64,000 bases of DNA, taken from assembly GCF_030268965.1 (NCBI RefSeq), contig NZ_BSSE01000008.1, forward strand, positions 186,001-250,000. Reading direction: 5' to 3'. Below the pieces are notes generated by a model. That model was not told where the DNA came from, did no database searches, and was given only the letters and a program-made list of their open reading frames with translations. This stretch comes from Microtetraspora sp. NBRC 16547 (GTDB taxonomy: Bacteria; Actinomycetota; Actinomycetes; Streptosporangiales; Streptosporangiaceae). Below are positions 1 to 8,586 of the stretch, one piece after another. The position numbers and the translations under genes are program-made. Every line of letters begins with the position of its first letter. Within the stretch, counting starts at the first letter, position 1.

Positions 1-477
1 GAGCGCACCATCGTGGTGCCAGCCATTTCGCTCATAGAAGGAGCGTGCTCGCGTGTTCCCTTCCAGAACCCAGAGGGTTGCCTCGGCGTATCCAGCCGAC
101 GCCATGGCGTCGAGGACAGCGGTGATCAGTGTTTTGCCCACGCCAGTGCCCCAGACGTCGGGGAGCGTGTAGATCGAGCCGATCATGCCCACCTGCACGG
201 AGTCGTCATCCTCGTCGTCAGTGGGATAGAAGCGCGAGTATCCAACAACGTGGTCAGTCTGCTCAACGAGCAACGTGCCTGCCCCCGCGCCCCCGGCGCG
301 GGTCAGCAAGCCTTCCCACGTCTTCGTCAGCGTCTCATGGTCGAGACCATCCAGGTAATCGTCCGACAGAAGCCCACGGAAGGCCGCACGCCATGATGTC
401 CTCTGGACCCTGGCCAGGGCCGGGGCATCTTGCTGCGTGGCGAGTCTGATTCGAAGTGTCACGTGGTCTTCTCCCAT
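1..477 (-). CDS. GNAT family N-acetyltransferase, C-terminus cut by window edge
   Basis: This frame is open on the minus strand from an ATG and runs off the left edge, giving 159 codons. It starts MGEDHVTLRIRLATQQDAPA and shows the typical GNAT order: an N-terminal strand and helix, then VGMIGSIYTLPDVWGTGVG (beta4 plus the acetyl-CoA pyrophosphate loop, degenerate Q/RxxGxG/A) and AEATLWVLEGNTRARSFYER, which is GNAT motif B with the N-ARSFYER-G-W signature. The acetyl acceptor cannot be inferred. A GTG five codons downstream is an alternative start. The C-terminal strand lies outside the window. Confidence 0.85.
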   Translation of the reverse strand, partial: MGEDHVTLRIRLATQQDAPALARVQRTSWRAAFRGLLSDDYLDGLDHETLTKTWEGLLTRAGGAGAGTLLVEQTDHVVGYSRFYPTDDEDDDSVQVGMIGSIYTLPDVWGTGVGKTLITAVLDAMASAGYAEATLWVLEGNTRARSFYERNGWHHDGAL

Positions 478-831
478 AGCGCCGTCTCTCCGCGTGTTCG
501 CAGACGCTAGCCGTGACCGGGGCGGACGCAAAGCGATTATTTCTCTCGCGCAGCCCACCTTCGTTCCTGCGGCCCTTACGATCGCCTTGCTGTGGCTAGT
601 CGCCGTACGTGGTTGGGGGCGATCGACGGTCCGAGGCCTCGTTCCTCAGCCCCGGCCCAACGAAGCGCCGTTGGTTGCACTTCGAGTTGCAGTACGGAAC
701 CGTCCGGGGCTGTTCAGAACGGACCGCGCAGGCCCGCTGACCTGCATTGAACTGTCCTGAACGGTGATCGGCCGAGCTTTTAATCCGCGGATTCGTGAGT
801 TGACCTTCGGACCTGCTCCTCTTGCGGGACA
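478..831. other. Gap without a convincing gene
   Basis: Open frames exist on both strands, but their translations lack recognisable domain patterns and look like composition artefacts. Near 776-795 there is a short string (CTTTTAATCCGCGG) resembling the anticodon loop and 3' stem of a tRNA-Lys(UUU). It is too short to call. Confidence 0.4.
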
Positions 832-1197
832 TCACTCCCAGGAGCCTGGCGCGTCAACGATGAGATCTTCAGGCCGTGGGAGCGTGGCCGGCTCATCTTC
901 GACGGAGTAGACCTCAAGACACGAAAGATGGCCTTCTTCGACGAAGAGCAAGACACCATCACTGCGCCCACGTACGTCAGCGGAGATCAGCACGCCATCT
1001 TGCACCGGCGAGGCGAGTGCGCGAGGTCCTGTTCCCACTCGAAGATCCACTGTCGCGCATCCGCATCCGCAACGCCCGCTGACAACTGCCGAAGGAACCT
1101 GAGCCCGAAGTTCGTCCGCGCCGGGGAAATCCTGCGCGAGGAGTGCCAGGATGACGGCTTGCTCCTCGACTGACAGACGACGCTCACTGCTCGACAC
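832..1197 (-). CDS. Conserved hypothetical protein with a GRCGCGC motif
   Basis: This is a small soluble protein of about 121 residues. The N-terminal part (SSERRLSVEEQAVILALLAQ, then DFPGADELRAQ) is a predicted helical region. It is followed by a VVSGRCGCGCATVDLRV segment with three closely spaced cysteines and an acidic beta-rich C-terminus (DGVLLFVEEGHLSCLEVYSV). Small actinobacterial hypotheticals with this layout are common, as far as I recall, and their function is unknown. The frame stays open upstream to 1317, but that extension runs into a tRNA-derived scar, so I prefer the GTG before SSSERR. An ATG at 1263 is the alternative. Confidence 0.6.
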   Translation of the reverse strand: MSSSERRLSVEEQAVILALLAQDFPGADELRAQVPSAVVSGRCGCGCATVDLRVGTGPRALASPVQDGVLISADVRGRSDGVLLFVEEGHLSCLEVYSVEDEPATLPRPEDLIVDAPGSWE

Positions 1198-1314
1198 GTC
1201 GTCACGGTAGCGGATCGGGCCTGCGGGATATCTGCGGGATGATCTTCTCTGCCCCCCGTACATCGATAGCTTGCCGAGCAGGTCAGCGGCATATGGCTGG
1301 GGGAAAGAATCACC

Positions 1315-1360
1315 CACTTCTAATCCGACGGTCGGGGGTTCGAATCCCTCAGGGCGCGCT
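1315..1360 (+). repeat. tRNA-Arg(UCU) 3'-half remnant (scar copy A)
   Basis: The sequence reads CTTCTAA (anticodon loop, TCT), TCCGA (3' anticodon stem), a variable region, GGGGGTTCGAATCCCTC (T arm) and AGGGCGC (3' acceptor strand). This matches the 3' half of an argU-type tRNA-Arg. The bases before the loop (TCACCCA) cannot pair with TCCGA, and there is no D arm, so it is not a functional tRNA. The break lies at the anticodon loop, where many tyrosine integrases recombine. Related copies lie near 11.70 and 55.68 kb. A rho-independent-like hairpin follows immediately, so this copy probably keeps the tRNA gene's own 3' flank. Confidence 0.75.
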
Positions 1361-1380
1361 CCCTATGAGCAGTAAGAAGA

Positions 1381-1412
1381 GCTCCTGGCCAGCGGTGATG
1401 CCGGTCAGGAGC
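1381..1412 (+). terminator. Hairpin terminator after tRNA-Arg remnant
   Basis: GCTCCTG pairs with CAGGAGC across an 18-nt loop, and a T-rich stretch (CCTCTTGTTGTG) follows. The position about 20 nt after the tRNA 3' end is typical of a tRNA terminator. Confidence 0.55.
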
Positions 1413-1504
1413 CCTCTTGTTGTGTCCGGTGGCGTACGGCTATGCCCGAGCGGTTGCGGATGATCGTGCCAAATACGTGCGCAAGTTTCCGCGGCTGCTT
1501 TGGA

Positions 1505-1745
1505 TCACTCGACGCCCCTCCGAGCCTCCGAGATCCGTCGCTTGACGGCCTTGTCCTGGCCCGCGATGCACTTGGCGTAGATCCGCAGGAGCCCTCGCAG
1601 CCGCTGGGAGCTTGGTAGCGCGTTTTGCAGGATGGTCTTGTTCCGCAGGGCTGTGCTCGTAGCGGCCCGCTTGCCGTCGAGCAGCGAGGTTGCCGTGTCG
1701 AGCAGCTCCCGTACGGCTGCGCCCGGCGATCGGCAAGGCGCCCAT
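1505..1745 (-). pseudogene. Unidentified gene remnant
   Basis: Reading the minus strand gives a plausible, amphipathic stretch (VRELLDTATSLLDGKRAA, later LLRIYAKCIAGQDKAVKRR) that ends in TGA. Upstream it stays open only to another stop, and I find no credible start codon. It looks like the C-terminal end of a helical protein left behind next to the tRNA scar. I do not recognise the family. It could also be a chance open frame. Confidence 0.25.
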
Positions 1746-1938
1746 CACCCGCAAGGTGGACAAACTCGCGCAAGTCCGAGGCATCACCGCGGGCGGTAGC
1801 TGGCGGACCTCCACGCCATCACCAGCCTGTTGCCCGTCTTCCAAGCCGGCCCCGTCGAACTGCAAGGGTCCGGGTGCCCTTGGCTGTGCCGTGCACCGTC
1901 ACCGCCCGCACCGCGCGGCGGGTCCTGGTAAGCCTCGC

Positions 1939-2880
1939 CTACTTGCTGCGCAGGCTGCCCAGCGGGTTGGGGTCTTCCTCCAGCGCGGTGACCGCCGCCT
2001 TCCAACTGGTGTCGTCGGGGTAGAGGGCGCTGCGCAGGAAGGCAAAGGTGAGGTGCTGGATCAGCGTGACGCGTGCGGGATTCTCGTCGGTTGTCTCCGC
2101 GACCTCGTAGCCGGGGATGCCGCCGAGCGAGTGCTCGGCCCCGAACAGCGTGAGCAGGCTCTTGTTTGCCGGGCTGTGGGTGTAGGGGTCGGTGAACCAG
2201 TCCGGTCCGCGGGTGGACAGGTGGGACTGGTCGTTGTCCCCGGCGACGATGAGGGCCGGGGGGGTCATGGTGTCGAAGGACGGCTTCAGGAAGGGGAAGT
2301 GCTCGGCGGCGAACGGGGTCAGGTCGTCGCCCAGGCCGGTCAGGGCAAGCAGCACCCCCGCCTTGACGCGGGGGTCGGACAGATCCTCGCCGGGAAGGCC
2401 GTCGGAGTCCAGGACGCGCGCACCCAGCAGGGTGCTGGCCGTCTGGGCTCCCCAGGAGTGGCCTGCCACCGCGATGCGGCCACGGTCGATGCGCCCGGCC
2501 AGGCCGCGCACGGCGGCTTCCAGGACGTCGAGTCCGTCCAGCACGCGCGTGAGGTCCTCGATACGAATGCGCCAGATCCGCGGCGTCCGGGGGTCGTCGG
2601 CAGGCAGGCCGAGCGTGCGTGAGTCGAGGTGGGTGGGCTGCAGGACCACAAAGCCGTGGGCGGCCCAGTAGTCGGCCAGCGGGGCGTAGCCGTTCATCGA
2701 CCAGCCGAAGCCGTGCGAGAAGACGATGATGGGCAGGTTGTCGCCGGTCGCGGGCGCGGATACACGGACCTGCAGATCCTGCCCGCGGTCCGGGGCGGAC
2801 AGCACGACCGGTTGCGCAGATATCACCGTCGCGGGCGAGTCGGCGGACTTCGGCGTGCTGGCAAGGCTCGAGGGGGACAT
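1939..2880 (-). CDS. Alpha/beta hydrolase (dienelactone/chlorophyllase-like)
   Basis: This 313-residue cytoplasmic hydrolase starts MSPSSLASTPK with GAAGG upstream. It has the alpha/beta-hydrolase fold signals in order: an early strand PIIVFSHGFGWSMNGYAPL (HG oxyanion motif), WAAHGFVVLQPTHLDS, the nucleophile elbow GHSWG in RIAVAGHSWGAQTA, an acidic candidate in ALIVAGDNDQSHL, and a late His in FGAEHSLGG. A GHSWG elbow and the DNDQ loop are typical of chlorophyllase/dienelactone-type enzymes acting on small esters, so the substrate is uncertain. It is transcribed away from the adjacent TetR gene across two palindromic operators, so repression and substrate-induced release is the likely control. 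A longer upstream open frame crosses the operators and is unlikely to be used. Confidence 0.85.
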   Translation of the reverse strand: MSPSSLASTPKSADSPATVISAQPVVLSAPDRGQDLQVRVSAPATGDNLPIIVFSHGFGWSMNGYAPLADYWAAHGFVVLQPTHLDSRTLGLPADDPRTPRIWRIRIEDLTRVLDGLDVLEAAVRGLAGRIDRGRIAVAGHSWGAQTASTLLGARVLDSDGLPGEDLSDPRVKAGVLLALTGLGDDLTPFAAEHFPFLKPSFDTMTPPALIVAGDNDQSHLSTRGPDWFTDPYTHSPANKSLLTLFGAEHSLGGIPGYEVAETTDENPARVTLIQHLTFAFLRSALYPDDTSWKAAVTALEEDPNPLGSLRSK

Positions 2881-2982
2881 GGATGCACCTTCGTTCGGTT
2901 CCGTGGGCCGCTGAGTGGTGGAACGGCATGGTGACAGGGCGCGGCCTGGTGGTCGGGCAGTTGATCTGACACCATGGACAAG

Positions 2983-2997
2983 CGGGACCCTGTCCCG
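2983..2997. promoter_or_regulatory. Operator palindrome 1 (hydrolase/TetR intergenic region)
   Basis: CGGGACCCTGTCCCG is an inverted repeat with CGGGAC/GTCCCG arms. It lies between the divergent hydrolase and TetR genes, and its centre is 25 bp from a second copy. Confidence 0.65.
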
Positions 2998-3006
2998 TTT
3001 GACGAT

Positions 3007-3023
3007 ACGGGACACTGTCCCGT
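3007..3023. promoter_or_regulatory. Operator palindrome 2 (hydrolase/TetR intergenic region)
   Basis: ACGGGACACTGTCCCGT is a 17-bp palindrome, perfect except for the central base. It lies just upstream of the TetR start and shares its arms with palindrome 1. Tandem operators of this size and place are typical autoregulatory TetR sites. Confidence 0.7.
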
Positions 3024-3029
3024 TTATCA

Positions 3030-3647
3030 ATGTCGAGGGTGAAGGTGAACGTCGCGGTGAATGACAGCGAACCGGGCGCCGGGCGCGCGGGGAAGCCCAG
3101 GCGAGCCGACGCCCGGCGCAACGAGGAGACCCTGCTCGACGCGGCCGCCGCAATCTTCGTCACATCGGGCGTGGAAGCACCGATACGCGACATCGCGGCC
3201 AAGGCCGGCGTGGGGACCGCCACGATCTATCGTCACTTTCCGACGCGAGCGGATCTCATCATCGCCGTGTACCGGCACCAGGTCGAAGCCTGTGTCGAGG
3301 CCGGTCCGGCCCTGCTGGCGACCAGCGCGACCCCACACGCAGCACTGGAGCGATGGACCGGCCTCTTCGTGGACTTCCTGGTCACCAAGCACGGGCTCGC
3401 CGCCGTGCTGAGGTCGGACAACGGCCAGTTCGACGCCCTGCACACCTACTTCGTGGACCGCCTCGTGCCCGTATGCGCCCAACTGATCCAGGCCGCAGCC
3501 GCCGCCGGCGAGATCCACGCCGACCTGGAGGCCTACGAGCTCATGCGCGGCATCGGGAATCTCTGCATCGGCGCGGACAGCGACCCCGGCTACGACGCGC
3601 GCCGACTGGTCGCGCTCCTGCTCGCAGGACTGCGCCAACCGTGCTGA
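3030..3647 (+). CDS. TetR/AcrR family transcriptional repressor
   Basis: This 205-residue regulator has an N-terminal helix-turn-helix at roughly residues 30-75: NEETLLDAAAAIFVTSGVEA, then IRDIAAKAGVGTATIYRHFP, the classic TetR recognition helix ending. The C-terminal half is a helical ligand-binding and dimerisation domain with no strong family clue. The ATG has no good ribosome-binding site; a GTG five codons in (after GAGG) is an equally likely start. It is divergent from the hydrolase across two near-identical palindromes, which it probably binds to repress both genes. The effector is unknown. Confidence 0.85.
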   Translation: MSRVKVNVAVNDSEPGAGRAGKPRRADARRNEETLLDAAAAIFVTSGVEAPIRDIAAKAGVGTATIYRHFPTRADLIIAVYRHQVEACVEAGPALLATSATPHAALERWTGLFVDFLVTKHGLAAVLRSDNGQFDALHTYFVDRLVPVCAQLIQAAAAAGEIHADLEAYELMRGIGNLCIGADSDPGYDARRLVALLLAGLRQPC

Positions 3648-3848
3648 CCGTGGTGCTCGCGAACGACAGAGTCCTCTCGTAAACGGTCGATTTTGAGAGA
3701 AGGTCAACAAGCACGGCGTATGCCGGTTCATCCGGCACAGTCGCCAGGACTGGTCTGGTCAGGTGAGCGCACTGGCCTGAGCCGCCGTCTCAGATCGATA
3801 CACAGGTCAAGCGCCCTGTGATGACTTTTGAAGCGGTACAGGCGGGCC

Positions 3849-3998
3849 TCACCGATGTCGGTTGCGGTAGTGGTGGACGATCAGCGCGATGGCGGAGGCG
3901 AGGCTGATCGGCCCGAAGACGGCGTTGCCGATGAGGAGGCCGTTGCTCGACGCCGCCATGTTGCCGGCCAGGCCGAGCGCAAGCAGCCCCCACAGCAC
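3849..3998 (-). CDS. Small membrane protein, start unclear or decayed
   Basis: The minus strand encodes a hydrophobic product that ends in LIVHHYRNRHR after two likely membrane segments (VLWGLLALGLAGNMAAS and LLIGNAVFGPISLASAIAL). Small actinobacterial hypotheticals of this type usually begin a few residues earlier with R-WLDRARP, and WLDRARP is indeed encoded just upstream in the same frame. No ATG, GTG or TTG precedes it before the stop at 4089-4091, so the gene has either lost its start or begins at the internal GTG used here (49 residues). The function is unknown. Confidence 0.45.
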   Translation of the reverse strand: MLWGLLALGLAGNMAASSNGLLIGNAVFGPISLASAIALIVHHYRNRHR

Positions 3999-4116
3999 CG
4001 GCCGCGCACGATCCAGCCAACGCGTCGTATTCGGTACAGCAGGCTGTACTTCCCCGCCGACCCCCCTGACAGTGGCCGTTTCGCTGCCCTAAGTTCCTGC
4101 CTCGGGAGGTACAGAG

Positions 4117-5388
4117 GTGGAGAAAAGGGCCGGATCGGGCGCTGGCCGGCGGACCAGGCGAGAGGGCGTCCTGCTGCGCGTTCGTGTCATCCTCGACGCG
4201 TTCGAACATCTCGTCGGTGGACTCGGCACAGCCCTGCTCGCCTTCGTCGCCCTGCTGTGGATCGTCCTGGTCGGGCTCGCGTGCGCCGTCGGCATCGGCT
4301 TCCTGCTGGCGCCCGGCCTGCCCCGCGTCGTACGGTCCGTCGCCGATCGGGAGCGCTCCCGGCTGTCCCGCTCGGGTCCCGAGATCATCAAGCTCGGGCC
4401 CGCACCGTCCGGCGGCCTCCGCGCCGCCCTCGCGGACTCCGTCGTACGGCGGGAGCTGCGCTGGCTTCTCATCCACGGCACGCTCGGCCTGTTCCTCGGC
4501 CTGGCCGGAGTGACGGCGGCGCTGAACTCCGTGCAGGACCTCACGTACCCGCTGTGGTGGCGGATCCTGCCCAGGGACGACGCCGCACCCACCTTCGTGT
4601 TCTGGACCGTGCAGGACAGCGCCGACGCGTGGGGGGTCGCGCTCGTCGGCGTGTTCCTGGCGGTCATCTTCCTGACCCTCGGACCGGGAATGGCCCGTCT
4701 GCAGGCGCTGCCGGGCCAGCGGCTCCTGGTGCCCCCTGCCGACATCGACCTGTCGCTGCGGATCGCCCAGCTGACCGCCACCCGTGCCGCCGCACTGGAC
4801 GCCCACGCGACCGAGCTGCGGCGCATCGAACGCTCGCTGCATGACGGTGCGCAGAATCGGCTCGTCGCCGTCACCGTCCTGCTCGGCGCGAGCCGCCGCG
4901 CGCTCGCCCGCGACCCGTCCAGCGCCGAGGCCATCCTCGATCGCGCCCAGTACGCCGCCGAGCAGGCCCTCGCGGAGCTCCGCGCCGTCGTGCGTGGCAT
5001 CCTGCCGCCGGTCCTGGCCGACCGGGGGCTCGCCGGCGCGCTCGACGGGCTGGCCGCGGCCTCCGTCGTACCCTGCAAGGTCGACGTCGACGTGCCTGGC
5101 CGGTGCGCCGTCTCCGTCGAGGCCACCGCCTATTTCGTCACCTCCGAGGCGCTCACCAACATCGTCAAGCACAGCCGGGCCCGGAACGCCACCGTGGTCG
5201 CCCGCCGCGAGGGCGACCGGCTACTACTGCGGATCGAGGACGACGGCGTCGGTGGCGCGGACGTACGCGACGGCACCGGGCTCACCGGAATCCGGAGCCG
5301 GATCTCGGCCCACGACGGCCGTCTCACCGTGACCAGCCCGCCCGGCGGGCCGACGACCATCCAGGTGGAGCTGCCGTGCGGATCGTGA
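4117..5388 (+). CDS. Two-component sensor histidine kinase (NarL-type, HisKA_3)
   Basis: This 423-residue membrane kinase starts at GTG behind GGGAGG. Residues 35-70 and about 115-135 and 170-190 are membrane segments. They are followed by a HisKA_3 dimerisation/phosphoacceptor helix with RRIERSLHDGAQNRLVA, in which the His of LHDGAQ is the expected phosphorylation site. The C-terminal HATPase_c domain has the N box (TSEALTNIVKHS) and G boxes (IEDDGVGG, GTGLTGIRSRI). No extracellular sensor domain of any size is visible, so it probably senses a membrane-associated signal. It overlaps the response regulator gene by 13 nt, so the two are co-translated partners. Confidence 0.93.
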   Translation: MEKRAGSGAGRRTRREGVLLRVRVILDAFEHLVGGLGTALLAFVALLWIVLVGLACAVGIGFLLAPGLPRVVRSVADRERSRLSRSGPEIIKLGPAPSGGLRAALADSVVRRELRWLLIHGTLGLFLGLAGVTAALNSVQDLTYPLWWRILPRDDAAPTFVFWTVQDSADAWGVALVGVFLAVIFLTLGPGMARLQALPGQRLLVPPADIDLSLRIAQLTATRAAALDAHATELRRIERSLHDGAQNRLVAVTVLLGASRRALARDPSSAEAILDRAQYAAEQALAELRAVVRGILPPVLADRGLAGALDGLAAASVVPCKVDVDVPGRCAVSVEATAYFVTSEALTNIVKHSRARNATVVARREGDRLLLRIEDDGVGGADVRDGTGLTGIRSRISAHDGRLTVTSPPGGPTTIQVELPCGS

Positions 5389-6035
5389 TCGCCGAGGACG
5401 ACCCCCTGCTGCGCGAGGGAGTCGCGTTGCTGCTGCGCGCGGAGGCCCTGGACGTGGTGGCCACCACCGATTCCCCGGATGCCTTCCTGGAGGCCGTGGA
5501 CCACCACAGGCCCGACGTCGCGATCGTCGACGTCCGGATGCCGCCGACCCACACCGACGAGGGCATCAAGGCGGCGGTAGAGGCCCGGCGCCGCCTGCCC
5601 GGCCTGGCCGTGCTCGTCCTGTCCGCCTATGTCGAGCAGGCGTTCGCCACCGAACTGCTCGCCGCCGGCGGCGACGGGCTCGGCTACCTGCTCAAGGAAC
5701 GGGTCGGCCGCGTCGAGCAGTTCCTCGACGCCCTGCACCGCGTCGCAGGGGGCGGCACGGCCATCGACCCGGACGTCGTCACGCAACTGCTCACGCGCAC
5801 CCGTCCCGACAGCGGGCTGCAACAGCTCACCGCCCGGGAACGCGACGTACTCGCCCTGATGTCGGAGGGCCTGGGCAACGCGGCCATCGCCGAACGGCTC
5901 TTCGTCACCGAAGGCGCCGTGCACAAGCACATCCGCAACATCTTCGCCAAGCTCGGCCTGGCCCCCACCGACCGGGCGGACCGGAGAGTCACCGCCGTCC
6001 TGCGCTACCTGGAGGAGAGCAGGCGCCACGGCTGA
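5376..6035 (+). CDS. LuxR/NarL-family response regulator
   Basis: The 219-residue protein starts at a GTG inside the kinase gene (MRIVIAEDDPLLREGVALLL). The receiver domain has the acidic pair EDD, the phospho-acceptor Asp in DVAIVDVRMPP, the Ser/Thr switch in LVLSAYVE and the Lys in YLLKERV. The C-terminal GerE/LuxR helix-turn-helix is LTARERDVLALMSEGLGNAA followed by IAERLFVTEGAVHKHIRNIF. Phosphotransfer from the upstream kinase should control DNA binding. The next gene (CPBP protease) lies 204 bp downstream with its own ribosome-binding site and may be a target, but this is only inferred from proximity. Confidence 0.93.
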   Translation: MRIVIAEDDPLLREGVALLLRAEALDVVATTDSPDAFLEAVDHHRPDVAIVDVRMPPTHTDEGIKAAVEARRRLPGLAVLVLSAYVEQAFATELLAAGGDGLGYLLKERVGRVEQFLDALHRVAGGGTAIDPDVVTQLLTRTRPDSGLQQLTARERDVLALMSEGLGNAAIAERLFVTEGAVHKHIRNIFAKLGLAPTDRADRRVTAVLRYLEESRRHG

Positions 6036-6239
6036 GCTCGCCGCGCCTTGAGCCGTCGCCGAGGCCCGTTCCCCTGCCGTCGACAGGGGCATGGGCCTCT
6101 CGCGTTCCAGCCTGCTGTACCTCGGGACGGCAGGACGCTGGACGGGATTTCGAGCAGTTGGCGGGAGGGACCCGGGAGGGGGCGGGCTGCTGGAATTCAT
6201 CTTGTTTCCGCAACCCCCCACTCACGGAGGATCCGCCCG

Positions 6240-7178
6240 ATGAGCATGCCCACGCGGCCCGACAGCGCGATCGAGGCGCGGTCGGTTCCCGTGCCGCGCC
6301 GACGCGGCCCGCTCGGAGCCGTCCAACGCTTCCCCCTGATCTCGTTCTACGTCGTGGCGTGCGCGGCGAGCTGGCTGGGCTGGCTGCCGTACGTGCTATC
6401 CGCCCAGGGACAGGGCATCCTGGACTTCAACTTCCCCGGGGGCCCGGAAGGGTCCCAGCTCCTTGGCGTCCTGCCCGGCGCGTACATCGGACCGCTCGGC
6501 GCGGCGCTGCTGGTCACCGCGGTCACCGGCGGCCGGGAGGGGCTGCGCGCTTGGCGGCGCCGGCTGTTCCGGCTGCGGGTCGGCTGGCACTGGTACGCGA
6601 TCGTGCTGATCGGCGTCCCGATCACGATGGTGAGCGGCGCCTTCGGGATCCCCGGCCTCGCCGAGAGCATCAAGTCGCCCCCCGTCATGGTCCTCGCCGT
6701 CTACCTGCCCGCTCTCCTCATCCAGGTGGTGACCACCGGCCTCGCCGAGGAGCCCGGCTGGCGCGACTTCGCCCTCCCGCTGATGCAGCGCCGCATGGGC
6801 CCGGCCGTCGGCACCGCCGTCCTCGGCGTCGTCTGGGCCTTCTGGCACCTGCCGCTGTTCTTCACCGACTGGTCCCTCGGCGGCAAGGAGTACGACACGG
6901 CGCACTGGTGGATCACGATCGGCGTCTTCACGATCATGTGCGTGGCGATCAGCTACCCCATCACCTGGGTGTTCAACCACACCAAGGAGAGCCTGCCCGT
7001 CGCCCTGCTGCTGCACGCGAGCAACAACACCGTCGCCAGCATCGTCCTGCCGGAGATCTTCCCTGACGCCGACGGCGTGACGATGCTCGCCGCGGGCGCT
7101 CTCGGCTACGGACTCGTCTCGGTCGTGCTCCTCGGCGTCACCCGTGGCCGCCTCGGCTACCGCGGCCCCCGCGACTGA
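6240..7178 (+). CDS. CPBP family intramembrane metalloprotease
   Basis: This 312-residue integral membrane protein is preceded by CGGAGGA. About eight hydrophobic segments are visible. The CPBP (Abi, CAAX-protease-like) motifs are all present: EEPGWRDFALP (EExxxR, motif 1), FWHLPLFF (motif 2, FxxxH type) and LLHASNNTV (motif 3, HxxxN). The family cleaves within or beside the membrane, and prokaryotic members act in bacteriocin self-immunity or protein processing; the substrate here is unknown. It follows a kinase/regulator pair on the same strand and is followed by a strong hairpin terminator. Confidence 0.9.
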   Translation: MSMPTRPDSAIEARSVPVPRRRGPLGAVQRFPLISFYVVACAASWLGWLPYVLSAQGQGILDFNFPGGPEGSQLLGVLPGAYIGPLGAALLVTAVTGGREGLRAWRRRLFRLRVGWHWYAIVLIGVPITMVSGAFGIPGLAESIKSPPVMVLAVYLPALLIQVVTTGLAEEPGWRDFALPLMQRRMGPAVGTAVLGVVWAFWHLPLFFTDWSLGGKEYDTAHWWITIGVFTIMCVAISYPITWVFNHTKESLPVALLLHASNNTVASIVLPEIFPDADGVTMLAAGALGYGLVSVVLLGVTRGRLGYRGPRD

Positions 7179-7216
7179 CCCCCGAAGGCGCGCGCCGAGC
7201 GGCGTCTGCCCGCGCA

Positions 7217-7258
7217 CAGGCAATCGGAGTTGACTTGCTGGCCAACTCCGGTTGCCTG
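7217..7258 (+). terminator. Strong hairpin terminator after CPBP gene
   Basis: CAGGCAATCGGAGTTG pairs over 16 positions (one T-G wobble) with CAACTCCGGTTGCCTG across a 10-nt loop. No T-run follows, which is usual in high-GC actinomycetes. Confidence 0.65.
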
Positions 7259-7606
7259 ACGTCGTCTACCTCACCCGCGCACGGTGGCCAGTGGCGTCCT
7301 GCCTTCGTACCGGGTTGCGTCCGTGGCGGCTGGTCACCGGTGGTCATAGACCGTCCTGGGCCGTACAAGTTGGCCCGCGTATCTTCCCGGCCGCGTGTTC
7401 GCATCGGCGAGCTGTGCTCGTCGTGTGCTCGCACGCCCTGGAAGGGGCCGTCAACGTCCGTCACGATCCGTCAGGAGGATCTGAGGTGCCCCGCGTTCTC
7501 CGGACAGGTGCGGTTCGCCTGTCCCGCCCGGCCGTCCCCTGGAAATGTCATCGCGGGGTGATTGGATCCTCTTACTCGTTTCGGGCTGGACGCACAGGGA
7601 GACCAG
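7259..7606. other. Gap without a convincing gene
   Basis: Beyond the terminator hairpin I see no open frame with a recognisable product. The last 50 bp before the following gene are comparatively AT-rich (GGATCCTCTTACTCGTTTC) and may hold its promoter. Confidence 0.35.
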
Positions 7607-8331
7607 GTGAGCAGGGACGCGGAATATCTGGCGGCGCGAGGCCTTGACCCCGACGCCATCCGGCGCAGGCAGCGCTCGCGCTGACCGGCCCGCTCGCCGA
7701 CCTGTTCACCGGCCTGCCTGCAGTTCCCGTCCTCGATTCCGGCAGTGTGCGGCGGCAGGCGGAGGTCGACGCGCTCGTCGCCCGCTATGACAACTGGGAT
7801 ACCTACTGTGGTGAGGGCGAGGGGTTCGCGTTCGTCGCTGATGTCGACGAGGACGAGGCCATCGGCCGCCTTGGTCTTGATCCTGCCTCTTGCCCGCTCC
7901 TCGACGAGGACGAGTACGAGATCTGGTCGGAGGCCGACGGAGACGCACTCTGGCTGGGGCAGCCGCCGGGTGGTACCGGAGTCGCGCTGTTCACCATGAT
8001 CAGCTTCTATCCGGGCAGTGACCACCTGTGGTGCCCGCTCAGCTCACCTGGCAGCGCCGTCTGCATCAGTACCAACATGGTCGCTCCCACCACGGTAGAG
8101 GTGTGGCGCGATGGAACCTGCATCCGGGATTTCCAGAGTGTGTCCGATCCCGACAATGACACGCTGGCCGAAGAGTGGCTCTGCCGCTTCTACGACCGCT
8201 CCGAAGGCTCCGCGAGTACGTTGACCCGAGGCCTGGCCCTCGGCACTCTGCTCACCGGCGTCGACATCGACGAGGACTGGCTGTTCCACGCACCCAAACG
8301 GCTCCTGATCGTCCCAGGGAACACGCCATGA
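7607..8331 (+). pseudogene. Frameshifted hypothetical protein gene
   Basis: A GTG behind AGGGAGA opens a frame reading VSRDAEYLAARGLDPDAIRR that meets TGA after about 25 codons. The neighbouring frame then continues without a break (LTGPLADLFTGLPAVPVLD and on to the end at NTP). Joining the frames within CGGCGCAGGCAGCG gives one protein of about 240 residues, so this is one gene with a one-base frameshift or a base-call error. The C-terminal part is acidic, with WDTYCGEGEGFAFVADVDED and repeated short strands. I do not recognise the fold. If translation restarts at 7747 a 194-residue product could still be made. It has no operon partner. Confidence 0.5.
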
Positions 8332-8385
8332 CCAGCGCGCTGAACGCTCCGGCTTCGGTAGAAAAGCGCAGCTTTCTCAGGTGCC

Positions 8386-8586
8386 TCCGAACTGAGCCCA
8401 CCCGGCCTGATCCAGCTATCCCTCGCCGAGATCCGCCGTGTGCTGGCCCGGCTGTTCCTGCCCGCCGCCCGCATGGTCGACCATGTCCTGGCCTGGTCGG
8501 ACTTCCGACGACGCCACCAGACCCGGGCGCTTCTCAGTCACTACCGCCGACGCGGAGACCCACCACCAATCGATCTACGAATGTAG
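8386..8586 (+). pseudogene. Transposase C-terminal remnant (IS701-like)
   Basis: A short frame reads ELSPPGLIQLSLAEIRRVL and ends in RRRHQTRALLSHYRRRGDPP. The pattern of an EIRR-LL-RL helix, then WS-RRRHQ-RA, SHYRRRG, is the usual C-terminal tail of actinobacterial IS701/IS4-like transposases. The catalytic core and terminal inverted repeats are absent, so only the tail of an old insertion remains. Confidence 0.55.

Noticed and set aside
776-800. CTTTTAATCCGCGG, resembling part of a tRNA-Lys(UUU) anticodon arm
   Set aside because: Too short, with no T arm or acceptor end following; chance similarity cannot be excluded.
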